Origin: Sphingomonas edaphi
GTDB lineage: Bacteria; Pseudomonadota; Alphaproteobacteria; Sphingomonadales; Sphingomonadaceae
DNA length: 64,000 nucleotides
Reading direction: 5' to 3'
NCBI RefSeq assembly: GCF_003583725.1
Contig: NZ_QXTF01000002.1
Span: forward strand, 310,001 to 374,000
The translations under genes and the position numbers were made by a program. Positions 51,424-61,130 of the stretch are shown one piece after another (the first letter of the stretch is position 1; the number at the start of each line of letters is the position of its first letter). Below the pieces are notes generated by a model that saw only the letters and a program-made list of their open reading frames with translations, was not told the origin of the DNA and searched no databases.

Positions 51424-52628
51424 GCGCCCTCTCCGGCAAGGCGCAGGATGGTCAGCGCGGATAAGGCCGCGCGCTCCGGCAGGCTGTCGACGATCAGATA
51501 TTCCTCCATCGAATGAATCTTGCCGCCGCGCACGCCCATCGTGTCGATAACGGGCACGCCGCAGGCGGCGATATTGTTGCCGTCGCAAACTCCGCCAGTC
51601 GGCTGCCAGCCAATCGACTGGCCAAGGTCGGCGCCCGCCTGCTTCACAACTCCGAACAAAGATTCCAATGGGGGGGTCATTGGCTTGGGCGGCCGAGCGA
51701 AAAGGCCGTGGACGTGGATCTCCACGTCATGTTCGGCGGCAACCATAGCGACAGAGCTGTCGATCAGGCTTTGCGCCCGGGCCTGATCTTCCAGTGTCGC
51801 CGGGCGAAGGTTGACGCGAAGCACCGCAAGATCGGGAACAACATTGTTCGGGCTGCCGCCCTCGATCTTGGCGGGATTGACCGAGAGGCGGGGGCCGACG
51901 CCCTTTTGCAGGCGAAGGGCCAGGTCCGCCGCGGCTACGACGGCATTGCGGCCATCCTCCGGATTGCGGCCGGCATGTGCCGAGCGGCCATGGATGGTGA
52001 AGCTGAAGTTGCCGCTGCCGGGCCGTGCGCCCGCAAGCGTACCGTCCGGCATTGCCGACGGCTCGTAGGTAAGTGCGGCACGCTTGCCTGCCGCAGCTGT
52101 CGCGATCAGTGCCGCCGAGCCGAGCGAACCGACCTCCTCATCGCTATTGATTACGACTTCATATCCGACCCGCTTTGCCTCTGGGCTGGCCTCAACCGCA
52201 GCGAGCGCGGCGAGCATGACGGCGATGCCTCCCTTCATGTCGGCGACGCCTGGTCCATTCAGAACGCCATCCTCGATCCAGCGCATTGACTGGAAAGGGT
52301 GGTCGACCGGGAAGACCGTGTCCATGTGCCCGGTAAAGAGCAGCTGCACCGGCGCACCGGGCCTCACAGTGAGATGCAAGTTCCGTCCGTGCGCGACGGC
52401 GAATGGCTTGCCGGAAGCGTCCACGGCCTCGACTGGTGCCGGCTCGACCAGATGCATTTCGCAAGGAAGGATGGAGAAGGCGTCGGCCAGGATCCCAGCC
52501 ATGTCATTCAGTCCGCCAAGGTTGCGCGAACCGGTGTTCATCGCCGCCCACGCCTCGACCTGGCGCAGCATATCGACGTCCATCGCCCGCTCGACGCAGG
52601 CGCGCTCGATGCTGGTCAGCCCCTCCAT
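51420..52628 (-). CDS. M20-family metallohydrolase in the ast operon
   Basis: A 402-residue amidohydrolase of the ArgE/DapE/carboxypeptidase G2 type. Zinc-site motifs are LFTGHMDTVFP (H), GPGVADMKGG (D), INSDEEVGSLG (E-E) and the final histidine in GKIHSMEEYL; the dimerisation domain lies between (FTIHGRSAHAGRNPEDGRNA). It is coupled to astA by a four-base overlap. The usual last enzyme, AstE (an M14-type succinylglutamate desuccinylase), is not seen in the window, so this M20 enzyme is the obvious candidate for removing succinate from N-succinylglutamate. That role is inferred from context only. Confidence 0.88.
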   Translation of the reverse strand: MEGLTSIERACVERAMDVDMLRQVEAWAAMNTGSRNLGGLNDMAGILADAFSILPCEMHLVEPAPVEAVDASGKPFAVAHGRNLHLTVRPGAPVQLLFTGHMDTVFPVDHPFQSMRWIEDGVLNGPGVADMKGGIAVMLAALAAVEASPEAKRVGYEVVINSDEEVGSLGSAALIATAAAGKRAALTYEPSAMPDGTLAGARPGSGNFSFTIHGRSAHAGRNPEDGRNAVVAAADLALRLQKGVGPRLSVNPAKIEGGSPNNVVPDLAVLRVNLRPATLEDQARAQSLIDSSVAMVAAEHDVEIHVHGLFARPPKPMTPPLESLFGVVKQAGADLGQSIGWQPTGGVCDGNNIAACGVPVIDTMGVRGGKIHSMEEYLIVDSLPERAALSALTILRLAGEGA

Positions 52629-52671
52629 GCGGGGCGTCTAGCGCGCTGCGCGACCAAACACCACACCGACG

Positions 52672-53142
52672 CTATAGGTGGTCGGCGAAGCCTTCGACGA
52701 TCGTCCGGTACATGTCGCGCTTGAACGGCACGATTAGTTCCGGGAGGAGGTGCGGCTCTACCCATTGCCAGTGACTGAATTCGGGATGCTCGGTGACGAT
52801 ATCAACGTCATCGTCACTACCCAGGAAGCGGGCCAGGAACCAGTCCTGGAGCTGGCCTTTCCATTTGCCGCCCCATAGGCTGGAAGCGATCGCATCGGGA
52901 ATGTCGTAGCGAAGCTGCTGCGGGTGATCGGCGAGCTTTTCTACCAGGCGCGGCGCGATGCCAGTCTCTTCCTCCAACTCGCGAAGCGCACCTGCCCACG
53001 GCTCTTCTCCCTCATCGAGGCCGCCTTGGGGCATCTGCCATGCTTCGTCCCGGTTATCGATGCGCCGCCCAACCCACGCAAGCTTTTGGTGGTTGATCAG
53101 CATGACGCCGACGCCGCGGCGATAGAGATCGTCGTCGCTCAT
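52672..53142 (-). CDS. rppH: RNA pyrophosphohydrolase
   Basis: RppH removes pyrophosphate from the 5' end of mRNA, starting RNase E-dependent decay. The 156-residue Nudix protein opens YRRGVGVMLINHQKLAWVGRR, the RppH-specific beginning, and carries the Nudix box GGLDEGEEPWAGALRELEEE followed by TG. LPELIVPFKRDMYRTIVEGF closes it. The start overlaps the receiver gene stop by four bases. It lies 43 bases upstream of the M20 gene, so co-transcription with the ast genes is plausible. Diadenosine polyphosphate hydrolase is the main alternative name. Confidence 0.92.
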   Translation of the reverse strand: MSDDDLYRRGVGVMLINHQKLAWVGRRIDNRDEAWQMPQGGLDEGEEPWAGALRELEEETGIAPRLVEKLADHPQQLRYDIPDAIASSLWGGKWKGQLQDWFLARFLGSDDDVDIVTEHPEFSHWQWVEPHLLPELIVPFKRDMYRTIVEGFADHL

Positions 53143-53495
53143 TCTTGCTCCGCAACGCGCAGCGCGCGCTCGATGTCCTTCAGATTGTAGGGCTTGGTGA
53201 TTGTCGGCACGCCGGCAAACTCGGGCGGGTGCGACAGATCGCCGTAGCCCGTGGCGAAGATATAGGGCACGCCTGCGCGGGTGAGCGAACCGGCCAATTC
53301 ATAACTGTGGATACCGTGAACGTTGACGTCGAGTATCGCGACGTCGACCTGCTCGCTGCCGACTATATCGAATGCATCGTCAATCCGGTCGGCGAGCAGA
53401 ACCCGCGCCCCTTCGGCGCTCAGCATATCTTCAAGCGCGAGGCCGATGATTGGCTCGTCCTCGACGATCAGCACGAGTCGGCTATTGAGCGTCAT
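53139..53495 (-). CDS. Single-domain response regulator
   Basis: A 118-residue stand-alone receiver. The acidic pocket is IVEDEP near residue 10, the phospho-acceptor D56 lies in VDVAILDVNVHG, followed by T86 in FATGYG and the conserved lysine in TITKPYN. No output domain follows. It overlaps the HWE kinase gene by 14 bases, so it is most likely that kinase's phosphorylation partner, perhaps passing the phosphate on or acting as a phosphate sink. It resembles receivers of the FATGYG type common in alphaproteobacterial HWE/HisKA_2 systems. Confidence 0.9.
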   Translation of the reverse strand: MTLNSRLVLIVEDEPIIGLALEDMLSAEGARVLLADRIDDAFDIVGSEQVDVAILDVNVHGIHSYELAGSLTRAGVPYIFATGYGDLSHPPEFAGVPTITKPYNLKDIERALRVAEQE

Positions 53496-54924
53496 CCGCC
53501 GCCAGCTCCATCGTCACCCGATATTCAAAGCCTTGCGGCGTGAATCGCATTTCGGCGCCGCTCCGCCGGTCGCTCGAAAGGCCGCGCTTGATCAGTCGCG
53601 TCCCGAAACCGCGCCGGTCTGGCTCGACCGCCGGCGGTCCGCCGCGCTCGACCCAATCGATTGCCAGTTGGCGCTTTCCGCTATCCAGTTCTTCAACAGC
53701 CCAGCGAATGTCGACGTGCCCCTCCGGTGCGCACAGCGCTCCATATTTAATTGCATTGGTCGTCAGCTCGTGAACGATCATTGCCAGCGACACCGCTGTT
53801 TGCGGACCAAGCTCGAGGTCGGGTCCTTGACGATAGATGCGATCGACATCTGCCCCGGCGGTTGCCTCCGCCGCGCTACGGATTGTCTCGTCCAGCGGCG
53901 CCGCTTCCCAATTACTGCTGGTCAGTAGACCATGGGCCGCGGCCAGCGCATGGAGGCGAGCGTCGAGCGTACGGCGCGCGCCTTCCGACCCCTCGAGCTC
54001 GCGAAAGCTCTGCGTCGCCAGTGCCTGGACAATAGCCAGCGTATTTTTCACCCGGTGGTTGAGTTCGTTGATCAGCAGCCGCTGGCCTTCCTCGGCTTCG
54101 ACCTGTTCGGTCACGTCGTGGCCCTGCACGAGCACGCCGCCAACCCGGCCGTCACTATCGAGGATCGGCTGGTAAATGAAGTCTAGATAGCGCTCGGCCT
54201 CCTCGTCGCCATGTGCGAGCGTCACCTTCAGTTGCTTGCCGACAAATGGCTTTCCGTTGGCCATCACCGAGTCAAGCAGCGTGACGAAGCCCTGCTCGAT
54301 AACTTCGGGAAGGGCCTCTGCGACGGTCTGTCCAACAACATCGCGCCCACCGATCAATTGCCGGTACGCCGCGTTGGCAAGAACGAATCGATGTTCGGGT
54401 CCGGTCAGCAGGGCCAAGAATCCTGGCGTCTGCTCGAACATCTTTCGAAGGCGGCCACTTTCTTCGCTTAGGTCGAGATTCTGGGACTGGACGCGCTGTG
54501 CGCGCTCAACGATCCCCATCTCGTCTCGCATCCGGCGCAGCCCGTGAAGCTCCGTCACGTCCACGGTATGCTGCAGGATGTGCTCGACGCGACCGTCTGC
54601 ATCCAGCAGGGGAGTATGGGTGGCGCTCCAATAGCGGACGTCCATCGCGCCGTCCTGTCGCTCAATGTCGTAGCGTATCAGCGCTAGCTCATCGGTCTTG
54701 CCAGTGCGAAGAACTCGCTCCAAGGATCCGCTGAGAAGGCGGTAGCTTTCCGAGTTAGGATCGGCCGGAAAAGCGTCAAACATGCGCCGGCCGATGAGGG
54801 CATCATGCGTCCGGCCTGTGACCCGAAGATAAGCTTCGTTCGTCCAGACGATCGCCAAGTCCCTGTCTAGCAGGACATAGGGGTTTGGTGACGATGTCAT
54901 GAGGGTTTTGAAATCGAACGGCAC
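53482..54924 (-). CDS. HWE-family sensor histidine kinase with two PAS domains
   Basis: A soluble 480-residue kinase without membrane segments. PAS domain 1 spans about residues 8-125 (NPYVLLDRDLAIVWTNEAYLRVTG), PAS 2 about 160-270 (RFVLANAAYRQLIGG; YQPILDSDGRVGGVLVQGHDV). The HWE kinase core follows: phospho-acceptor H290 in LLINELNHRVKNTL, N-box MIVHELTTNAIKYGA (H385, N390), the WxE signature in IDWVERGGP and FGTRLIKRGL. The start is GTG at 54924. PAS domains suggest a light, redox or small-molecule signal. It is coupled to the receiver gene behind it. Confidence 0.93.
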   Translation of the reverse strand: MPFDFKTLMTSSPNPYVLLDRDLAIVWTNEAYLRVTGRTHDALIGRRMFDAFPADPNSESYRLLSGSLERVLRTGKTDELALIRYDIERQDGAMDVRYWSATHTPLLDADGRVEHILQHTVDVTELHGLRRMRDEMGIVERAQRVQSQNLDLSEESGRLRKMFEQTPGFLALLTGPEHRFVLANAAYRQLIGGRDVVGQTVAEALPEVIEQGFVTLLDSVMANGKPFVGKQLKVTLAHGDEEAERYLDFIYQPILDSDGRVGGVLVQGHDVTEQVEAEEGQRLLINELNHRVKNTLAIVQALATQSFRELEGSEGARRTLDARLHALAAAHGLLTSSNWEAAPLDETIRSAAEATAGADVDRIYRQGPDLELGPQTAVSLAMIVHELTTNAIKYGALCAPEGHVDIRWAVEELDSGKRQLAIDWVERGGPPAVEPDRRGFGTRLIKRGLSSDRRSGAEMRFTPQGFEYRVTMELAADDAQ

Positions 54925-56261
<1,337 letters not shown>

Positions 56262-56377
56262 GCCGGCGTCAGCTGGCGCTCGCACGGAATTCTTGGGATC
56301 CATGCAACACACGACAAGCCTAGCGAAGCAGGCGCCACGCTCGTAAAGGAAGCTGAACAGCTTTCAGGAACGAGTCT

Positions 56378-58264
56378 ATGGCTTCGGCCACCCACACCAT
56401 TACCGAAGAAGAATCCCAGGCCCACCCGATGCTCGACGCAATGGTCGTGCGCTTCGCGGGCGACAGCGGCGACGGTATGCAGCTGACCGGCGGTCAGTTC
56501 ACGCTTTCGACCGCCCTTGCGGGTAACGATCTTGCGACCTTCCCCGACTTTCCGGCCGAAATCAGGGCGCCGCAGGGCACCACGTTCGGGGTGTCCGCAT
56601 TCCAAATCAACTTCGGATCGACCGCAATTGAAACTGCCGGCGACCAGCCGGACGTTTTGATCGCGATGAACCCCGCGGCGCTCAAGGTGAACGTGAACGC
56701 GCTTCGCGAGGGTGGTTTGATTATTGTCGACGAAGGGGAGTTCTCGCCCCGCAACCTTGCCAAGGCCGGCTACGACGCCAACCCGCTGGAAGACGGCAGT
56801 CTGGCGAAGTGGAACCTTGTCCATTTCAACATCTCGCAGCTGACGCTCGATGCCGTGAAGCCGTTCGGTCTCGGTAACAAGGAGGCACTGCGCTGCAAGA
56901 ATATGTGGACGTTGGGCCTTGCGCTCTGGATGTTCGACCGCGAACGCGGCCCCATTATTGACTGGCTGAAGACCAAGTTCGCGAAGGCGCCCGAACTTGC
57001 GGAGGCGAACATTGCCGCATTGAACGCCGGTCACGCCTATGGCGAGACGGTCGAGATCGGCGGCCAAGTCCATAAGCACCATATCGACGCGGCACCTGCG
57101 GAGCCTGGTCTTTACCGCACAGTGACCGGAGCGGAATCGCTGTCGCTGGGCCTGATCGCTGGCGCGCAGTTGGCAGGCCTGCCGATGTTCTTCGGCGGCT
57201 ATCCGATTACGCCGGCATCGGCGATCCTTCACCATCTGTCGCGGCTCAAGGAATATGGGATCACCACGTTCCAGGCGGAGGATGAAATCGCAGCAATCTG
57301 CGCTGCAATCGGGGCCAGCTATGCCGGGCAACTCGGTGTAACGTCATCGTCCGGCCCGGGCATCGCGCTCAAAGGCGAGGCAATGGGCCTGGCCATTATG
57401 ACCGAGCTTCCGCTGGTCATCGTCAATTCGCAGCGTGGCGGCCCGTCGACTGGCTTGCCCACGAAGACCGAGCAGTCCGACCTTTATCAAGCCGTCTATG
57501 GCCGCAACGGAGACGCGCCGATGCCGGTGATTGCCGCCCGATCGCCTGCCGACGCTTTTGATTGCGCGATCGAGGCGGTGCGGATCGCAACTCGTTACAT
57601 GACTCCCGTTATGCTGCTGACCGACGGCTATATCGCCAATGCGGCCGAGCCGTGGAAGGTGCCGGACATGGGCGGGTACGAGCCTTTCCCCGTCGAATTC
57701 GCTGAGGGCTCCGCGATGGAGCCGGATAATGACCAAGTCATGCCCTACCGGCGCAATGCCGACCTCGCGCGGCCGTGGATCAAGCCGGGCACGCCGGGTC
57801 CTGAGCATCGCATCGGCGGTATCGAAAAGCAGCCAGGCACCGGTAACATCGACTATTCGCCGGAAGCTCATGCGGAAATGACGCGACTTCGCGCTGCAAA
57901 GGTGGATGGGATTGCCGAGTCTATCCCTGAGCAGGAGGTCTGCATCGGTAATTGGTCGGGCAAACTTGCCGTGGTGGGTTGGGGCTCGACTTTCGGTCCG
58001 ATTCACCAGGCGGTTCGCCGGGCGCGGATGCGCGGACTGGACGTCTCGCACATTCACATTCGCCACATCGCTCCGATGCCGCGGAACATGTCTGTCCTGC
58101 TCAAGGGCTTCGAGCGCATCATCGTGCCGGAAATGAACACCGGACAGCTGAAAACCGTACTTCGTGATCAGTTTCTGGTCGATGCGAAGCCGCTCAACAA
58201 GGTGTCGGGCCACCCGTTCCGTATCGCGGAAATCGAAGCCGCAATCGAGGCGGCGTTGGCATGA
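56378..58264 (+). CDS. korA: 2-oxoacid:ferredoxin oxidoreductase, fused gamma-alpha subunit
   Basis: This 628-residue subunit belongs to a 2-oxoglutarate (or related 2-oxoacid) ferredoxin oxidoreductase that forms the acyl-CoA, CO2 and reduced ferredoxin. The N-terminal gamma domain (about 25-190) contains RFAGDSGDGMQLTGGQFTLS and FPAEIRAPQGTTFGVSAFQI. The alpha, pyrimidine-binding TPP domain (about 225-450) contains GGYPITPASAILHHLSRL and TSSSGPGIALKGEAMGLAI, and a C-terminal domain ends the protein. The gamma-alpha fusion is usual for the proteobacterial KorAB type. The ATGA at its stop is the start of a microprotein gene, then korB. Confidence 0.9.
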   Translation: MASATHTITEEESQAHPMLDAMVVRFAGDSGDGMQLTGGQFTLSTALAGNDLATFPDFPAEIRAPQGTTFGVSAFQINFGSTAIETAGDQPDVLIAMNPAALKVNVNALREGGLIIVDEGEFSPRNLAKAGYDANPLEDGSLAKWNLVHFNISQLTLDAVKPFGLGNKEALRCKNMWTLGLALWMFDRERGPIIDWLKTKFAKAPELAEANIAALNAGHAYGETVEIGGQVHKHHIDAAPAEPGLYRTVTGAESLSLGLIAGAQLAGLPMFFGGYPITPASAILHHLSRLKEYGITTFQAEDEIAAICAAIGASYAGQLGVTSSSGPGIALKGEAMGLAIMTELPLVIVNSQRGGPSTGLPTKTEQSDLYQAVYGRNGDAPMPVIAARSPADAFDCAIEAVRIATRYMTPVMLLTDGYIANAAEPWKVPDMGGYEPFPVEFAEGSAMEPDNDQVMPYRRNADLARPWIKPGTPGPEHRIGGIEKQPGTGNIDYSPEAHAEMTRLRAAKVDGIAESIPEQEVCIGNWSGKLAVVGWGSTFGPIHQAVRRARMRGLDVSHIHIRHIAPMPRNMSVLLKGFERIIVPEMNTGQLKTVLRDQFLVDAKPLNKVSGHPFRIAEIEAAIEAALA

Positions 58265-58347
58265 AACCAATCAATCCTGTGCCCCTGATCGCCATGTTAC
58301 TGCTGGTGATCTTCCTGTATCTCTGGCTCAACGGCTACCTCGCATGA
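58261..58347 (+). CDS. 28-residue single-span membrane microprotein between korA and korB
   Basis: A short frame starts at the ATG that overlaps the korA stop (ATGA) and ends in a TGA that overlaps the korB start (ATGA). The encoded peptide begins MKPINPVPL and is a single hydrophobic segment (IAMLLLVIFLYLWLNGYLA), long enough to span the membrane. Overlap on both sides means the ribosome could pass from korA to the peptide to korB. The frame fills the korA-korB gap exactly, as selection for a real gene would produce. I know no described protein of this kind. A role in anchoring the oxidoreductase to the membrane is speculation. Confidence 0.6.
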   Translation: MKPINPVPLIAMLLLVIFLYLWLNGYLA

Positions 58348-59357
58348 ACGATGTTACCAAGATCACGACCGCCAAGGACTGGGCATCCGACCAAGAGGTT
58401 CGCTGGTGTCCGGGTTGTGGCGATTATGCGGTGCTGAAGGCGGTTCAGCGGACCATGCCGGACCTTGGAGTTGCGCGCGAAAAGACCGTGTTCATTTCGG
58501 GCATCGGCTGCTCCAGCCGCTTTCCGTATTACATGGCCAGCTATGGCTTCCACACGATCCACGGCCGCGCTTGCGCCGTCGCAACGGGAACCAAACTGGC
58601 CAATCCGGAACTCGACGTATGGATCATCACTGGCGATGGTGACGCGTTGTCGATCGGCGGCAACCACACGATGCACTTGCTGCGCCGCAATCTCGATTGC
58701 CAGCTGCTGCTGTTCAACAACGAAATCTATGGCCTGACCAAGGGTCAGTATTCGCCGACTTCCCGAGTCGGAACGCGCACTCCTTCGACGCCATTCGGCT
58801 CGGTCGATCGGCCGGCCAATCCGTGCGCCTTCGCGCTGGGCAGCGGTGCCCGCTTCGTCGCACGTGGCATCGACGTGCACAAGAATCTGCCCGACGTGTT
58901 GAAGGCGGCGCATGCCCATCGCGGTGCGAGCTTCGTAGAAATCTACCAGAATTGCGTAGTCTACAATGACGATGTGTTCGCGCCCTTCACCGACAAGTCT
59001 GTCGCTGCGGACAAGCAGCTCTGGCTGAAGCCGGGTGAGAAGATGCTCTACGCCAATGGCACTAAGGGCCTCGCGCTCGACATGGAGCAGCACATGCTGA
59101 AGGTGGTCGACGGCGACAGCGACGAAGTTATCGTCCACAACCCCAAAAACCGCGCGGTCGCACATATGCTGGTCGAGATGCCGGTTGCGAGCTTCCCGGT
59201 GGCGCTCGGCGTTCTCTACGAAGACCCGGCGCCGACATTCGACAGCGCAGTGATCGGGCAGAACGCCGCCGCTTCGGCCGGCAAGAAGCCTGACCTGCAA
59301 GCCTTGGTCAGCAAGGGCCAGACTTGGCAGGTCGAAAAGGAACCGCGCGCTGAATAG
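58344..59357 (+). CDS. korB: 2-oxoacid:ferredoxin oxidoreductase, beta subunit
   Basis: The 337-residue beta subunit binds thiamine diphosphate and the [4Fe-4S] cluster. Four cysteines suited to the cluster are C22 and C25 (RWCPGCGDY), C56 (GIGCSSRFPYY) and C203 (EIYQNCVVYNDD). The TPP/Mg motif is WIITGDGDALSIGGNHTMH followed by FNNEIYGLTKGQYSPTS, and VEIYQNC lies in the cluster-binding loop. The start codon overlaps the stop of the 28-residue microprotein gene (ATGA). It pairs with korA; ferredoxin is the likely acceptor, but no ferredoxin gene lies nearby. Confidence 0.94.
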   Translation: MNDVTKITTAKDWASDQEVRWCPGCGDYAVLKAVQRTMPDLGVAREKTVFISGIGCSSRFPYYMASYGFHTIHGRACAVATGTKLANPELDVWIITGDGDALSIGGNHTMHLLRRNLDCQLLLFNNEIYGLTKGQYSPTSRVGTRTPSTPFGSVDRPANPCAFALGSGARFVARGIDVHKNLPDVLKAAHAHRGASFVEIYQNCVVYNDDVFAPFTDKSVAADKQLWLKPGEKMLYANGTKGLALDMEQHMLKVVDGDSDEVIVHNPKNRAVAHMLVEMPVASFPVALGVLYEDPAPTFDSAVIGQNAAASAGKKPDLQALVSKGQTWQVEKEPRAE

Positions 59358-59385
59358 GCGGTTCAGCGGGGGAGGTGACTGTCTG

Positions 59386-59757
59386 ATGGCGGATGTGAAA
59401 GCGGCTGAAGCGCCCAAAAAGAAAAAAAAGAAGGATGCTGCCGCCAAGGGCGCCAGCGTCAAGAGCAAAGCCGCATCTTCCAAGAAAAAGGGCGGCAAGA
59501 ACAAAGCGGACGGTAAGGGCGTCGACGCGCTGCTGAAACTGGCCGATCATCCGCTGGTCGGCGACCTTCTGGCCGTCGGCGCGATGGCGGCTGTGGCCGC
59601 AATCGCTGAGGCCGGCTTTTCCGGCAAGAGCAAGGGCAAGACCAGCGGCTCGAGCAAGGCCGTAAAGGCTGCCGGCAAGGCCGCCGCCGCGGCGATCGGC
59701 AAGCGCCTGATCACCGAGTTCGAGGAAGTAAAGAAGGCTTCGAAGCCTAGCGCCTGA
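59386..59757 (+). CDS. Lysine/alanine-rich basic protein of unknown function
   Basis: A 123-residue protein 28 bases behind korB with a GGAGG ribosome binding site. The N-terminal half is a histone-H1-like run of lysine, alanine and serine (KKKKKKDAAAKGASVKSKAA and SSKKKGGKNKADGKG). A hydrophobic helical stretch follows (GDLLAVGAMAAVAAIAEAGF), then a second Lys/Ala segment (AVKAAGKAAAAAIGKRLI). Nucleic-acid binding or phasin-like, granule-associated behaviour are both compatible with the composition; I cannot choose. It converges on rsmD with an 11-base overlap. Confidence 0.7.
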   Translation: MADVKAAEAPKKKKKKDAAAKGASVKSKAASSKKKGGKNKADGKGVDALLKLADHPLVGDLLAVGAMAAVAAIAEAGFSGKSKGKTSGSSKAVKAAGKAAAAAIGKRLITEFEEVKKASKPSA

Positions 59758-60286
59758 GCAAGGTCAATCGGGCGCGGCCCACGTCGCGCACGGCATCGAT
59801 GGACCAGCCGTCCGGCGCGTCAACATCGTCGCCGCGCTTCGTTTCGATCGCCATCCAGCCGCCCTCGGCGAGCCAGCCTGCGGTGGCTACCGCCTTCGCG
59901 GCGGTACTGCCTGAGCCGGGTAAATATGGTGGATCGGCGAAGACCAGGTCGAACGGTTCGGACACTGGCAGCTTGGCGGCCGAGGTGGCCTTGATTGTGA
60001 GCCGGGTGCCAGCACCGAGGGACTCGGTATTGTGCTGGATGGCGGCGAGTGCGGCCCGGTCATTTTCCACCAGCGTGGCACGGCCCGCACCACGCGATAA
60101 AGCTTCGAATGCCAGCGCTCCGCTCCCGGCATAGAGATCAGCAACCCGCAGCCCGTCGAAGCTACCGAGCCGGCTCGCTAGCATGGAGAAAAGTGTTTCG
60201 CGTGTCCGGTCGGCGGTTGGACGCGTCTGCACCCCGGCGGGCGCCACCAGTTTCCGCCCTCGCCATTCGCCGGCGACAATTCTCAT
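59747..60286 (-). CDS. rsmD: 16S rRNA (guanine966-N2)-methyltransferase
   Basis: RsmD methylates G966 of 16S rRNA at the ribosomal P site. The 179-residue protein starts MRIVAGEWRGRKLVAPAGVQ and has TRPTADRTRETLFSML, the SAM-binding LRVADLYAGSGALAFEALSRG and the catalytic motif FADPPYLPG (DPPY). The ATG at 60286 is preferred over a longer frame because it overlaps the rluB stop by four bases (ATGA) and gives the family N-terminus. The rluB-rsmD order is common in alphaproteobacteria. Confidence 0.94.
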   Translation of the reverse strand: MRIVAGEWRGRKLVAPAGVQTRPTADRTRETLFSMLASRLGSFDGLRVADLYAGSGALAFEALSRGAGRATLVENDRAALAAIQHNTESLGAGTRLTIKATSAAKLPVSEPFDLVFADPPYLPGSGSTAAKAVATAGWLAEGGWMAIETKRGDDVDAPDGWSIDAVRDVGRARLTLLRR

Positions 60287-61107
60287 TTCAGCGTCCGGCG
60301 AAACTGGAACAGGTCCTCGCGCTGGATTTCCCCGATGTCGCCTGGCGCCAGTCCCTCGACAGTGAACGGGCCGTAACTCGTCCGGATAAGCCGCGATACT
60401 TGCATGCCGAGGTAGGCAAGAACCCGTCGGACTTCGCGGTTTTTCCCCTCGGTTAGCGCCATTTCGATCCAGCAATTGCGGCCTGTCCGCCGCTCAAGGT
60501 TGGCGTTGATCGATCCGTAGCGGATACCCTCGATGGTCACGCCCTCGGCCAATGCCTCAAGCTGTTGCTGGGTCACGTCGCCAAAGGCGCGGGCGCGATA
60601 GTGACGGACGACGCCGGTCTTGGGCAATTCCAGCTGCCGCTTGAGTTCGCCGTCATTGGTCAGCAGCAAAAGCCCTTCGGTCATGAAATCGAGACGTCCG
60701 ACCGGCATCAGGCGCGGCAGGCCTTCCGGGAGCTTGTCGTAAATCGTCGGTCGGCCCTTCGGGTCGCGCGCCGCCGTCAGTGCCCCGGCGGGCTTGTAGA
60801 AGCGGAACAACCGCGCGGCCGTCGGCGGCTTCACCGGCTTGCCATCTACCGTAACGCCTTGCAGCGTTTCGATTAGCGTCGCCGGGGTCGTCAGCTTTTC
60901 GCCATTCAGCGCAATGCGGCCTTCGGCAATCATCCGTTCAATGTCGCGCCGCGAGGCTATTCCGGCCCGCGCGAGGAGCTTGGCGATGCGTTGTGGTCCT
61001 TCCTCGCGCGCCGGGCCGGGCTTCGGCCCGCGAGGTTTTTGCGGCGTTCCGCCTGCACGGCGCGATGGATGCGGCACCGGCGGACGCTTCGTTCGTTGCG
61101 GGGTCAT
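60283..61107 (-). CDS. rluB: 23S rRNA pseudouridine synthase (RluB-type)
   Basis: A 274-residue pseudouridine synthase of the RsuA/RluB family that modifies 23S rRNA near the peptidyl-transferase centre. An N-terminal Arg/Pro-rich extension (residues 1-38) is followed by the S4 RNA-binding domain (RIAKLLARAGIASRRDIERM) and the catalytic core LMPVGRLDFMTEGLLLLTND, with the conserved aspartate. KNREVRRVLAYLGMQVSRLIR is the last signature. RluE- or RsuA-type specificity cannot be excluded from motifs alone. Its stop overlaps the rsmD start by four bases. Confidence 0.9.
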   Translation of the reverse strand: MTPQRTKRPPVPHPSRRAGGTPQKPRGPKPGPAREEGPQRIAKLLARAGIASRRDIERMIAEGRIALNGEKLTTPATLIETLQGVTVDGKPVKPPTAARLFRFYKPAGALTAARDPKGRPTIYDKLPEGLPRLMPVGRLDFMTEGLLLLTNDGELKRQLELPKTGVVRHYRARAFGDVTQQQLEALAEGVTIEGIRYGSINANLERRTGRNCWIEMALTEGKNREVRRVLAYLGMQVSRLIRTSYGPFTVEGLAPGDIGEIQREDLFQFRRTLK

Positions 61108-61130
61108 TCGGTTTTTCCTACGGGTATTAA

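Noticed and set aside
52403-52774. Plus-strand frame between the M20 and rppH genes
   Set aside because: It is a basic, serine/arginine-rich shadow of two confirmed minus-strand genes.
58335-59504. Minus-strand open frame opposite korB
   Set aside because: It is antisense to the KorB cluster and TPP motifs, with no recognisable product.
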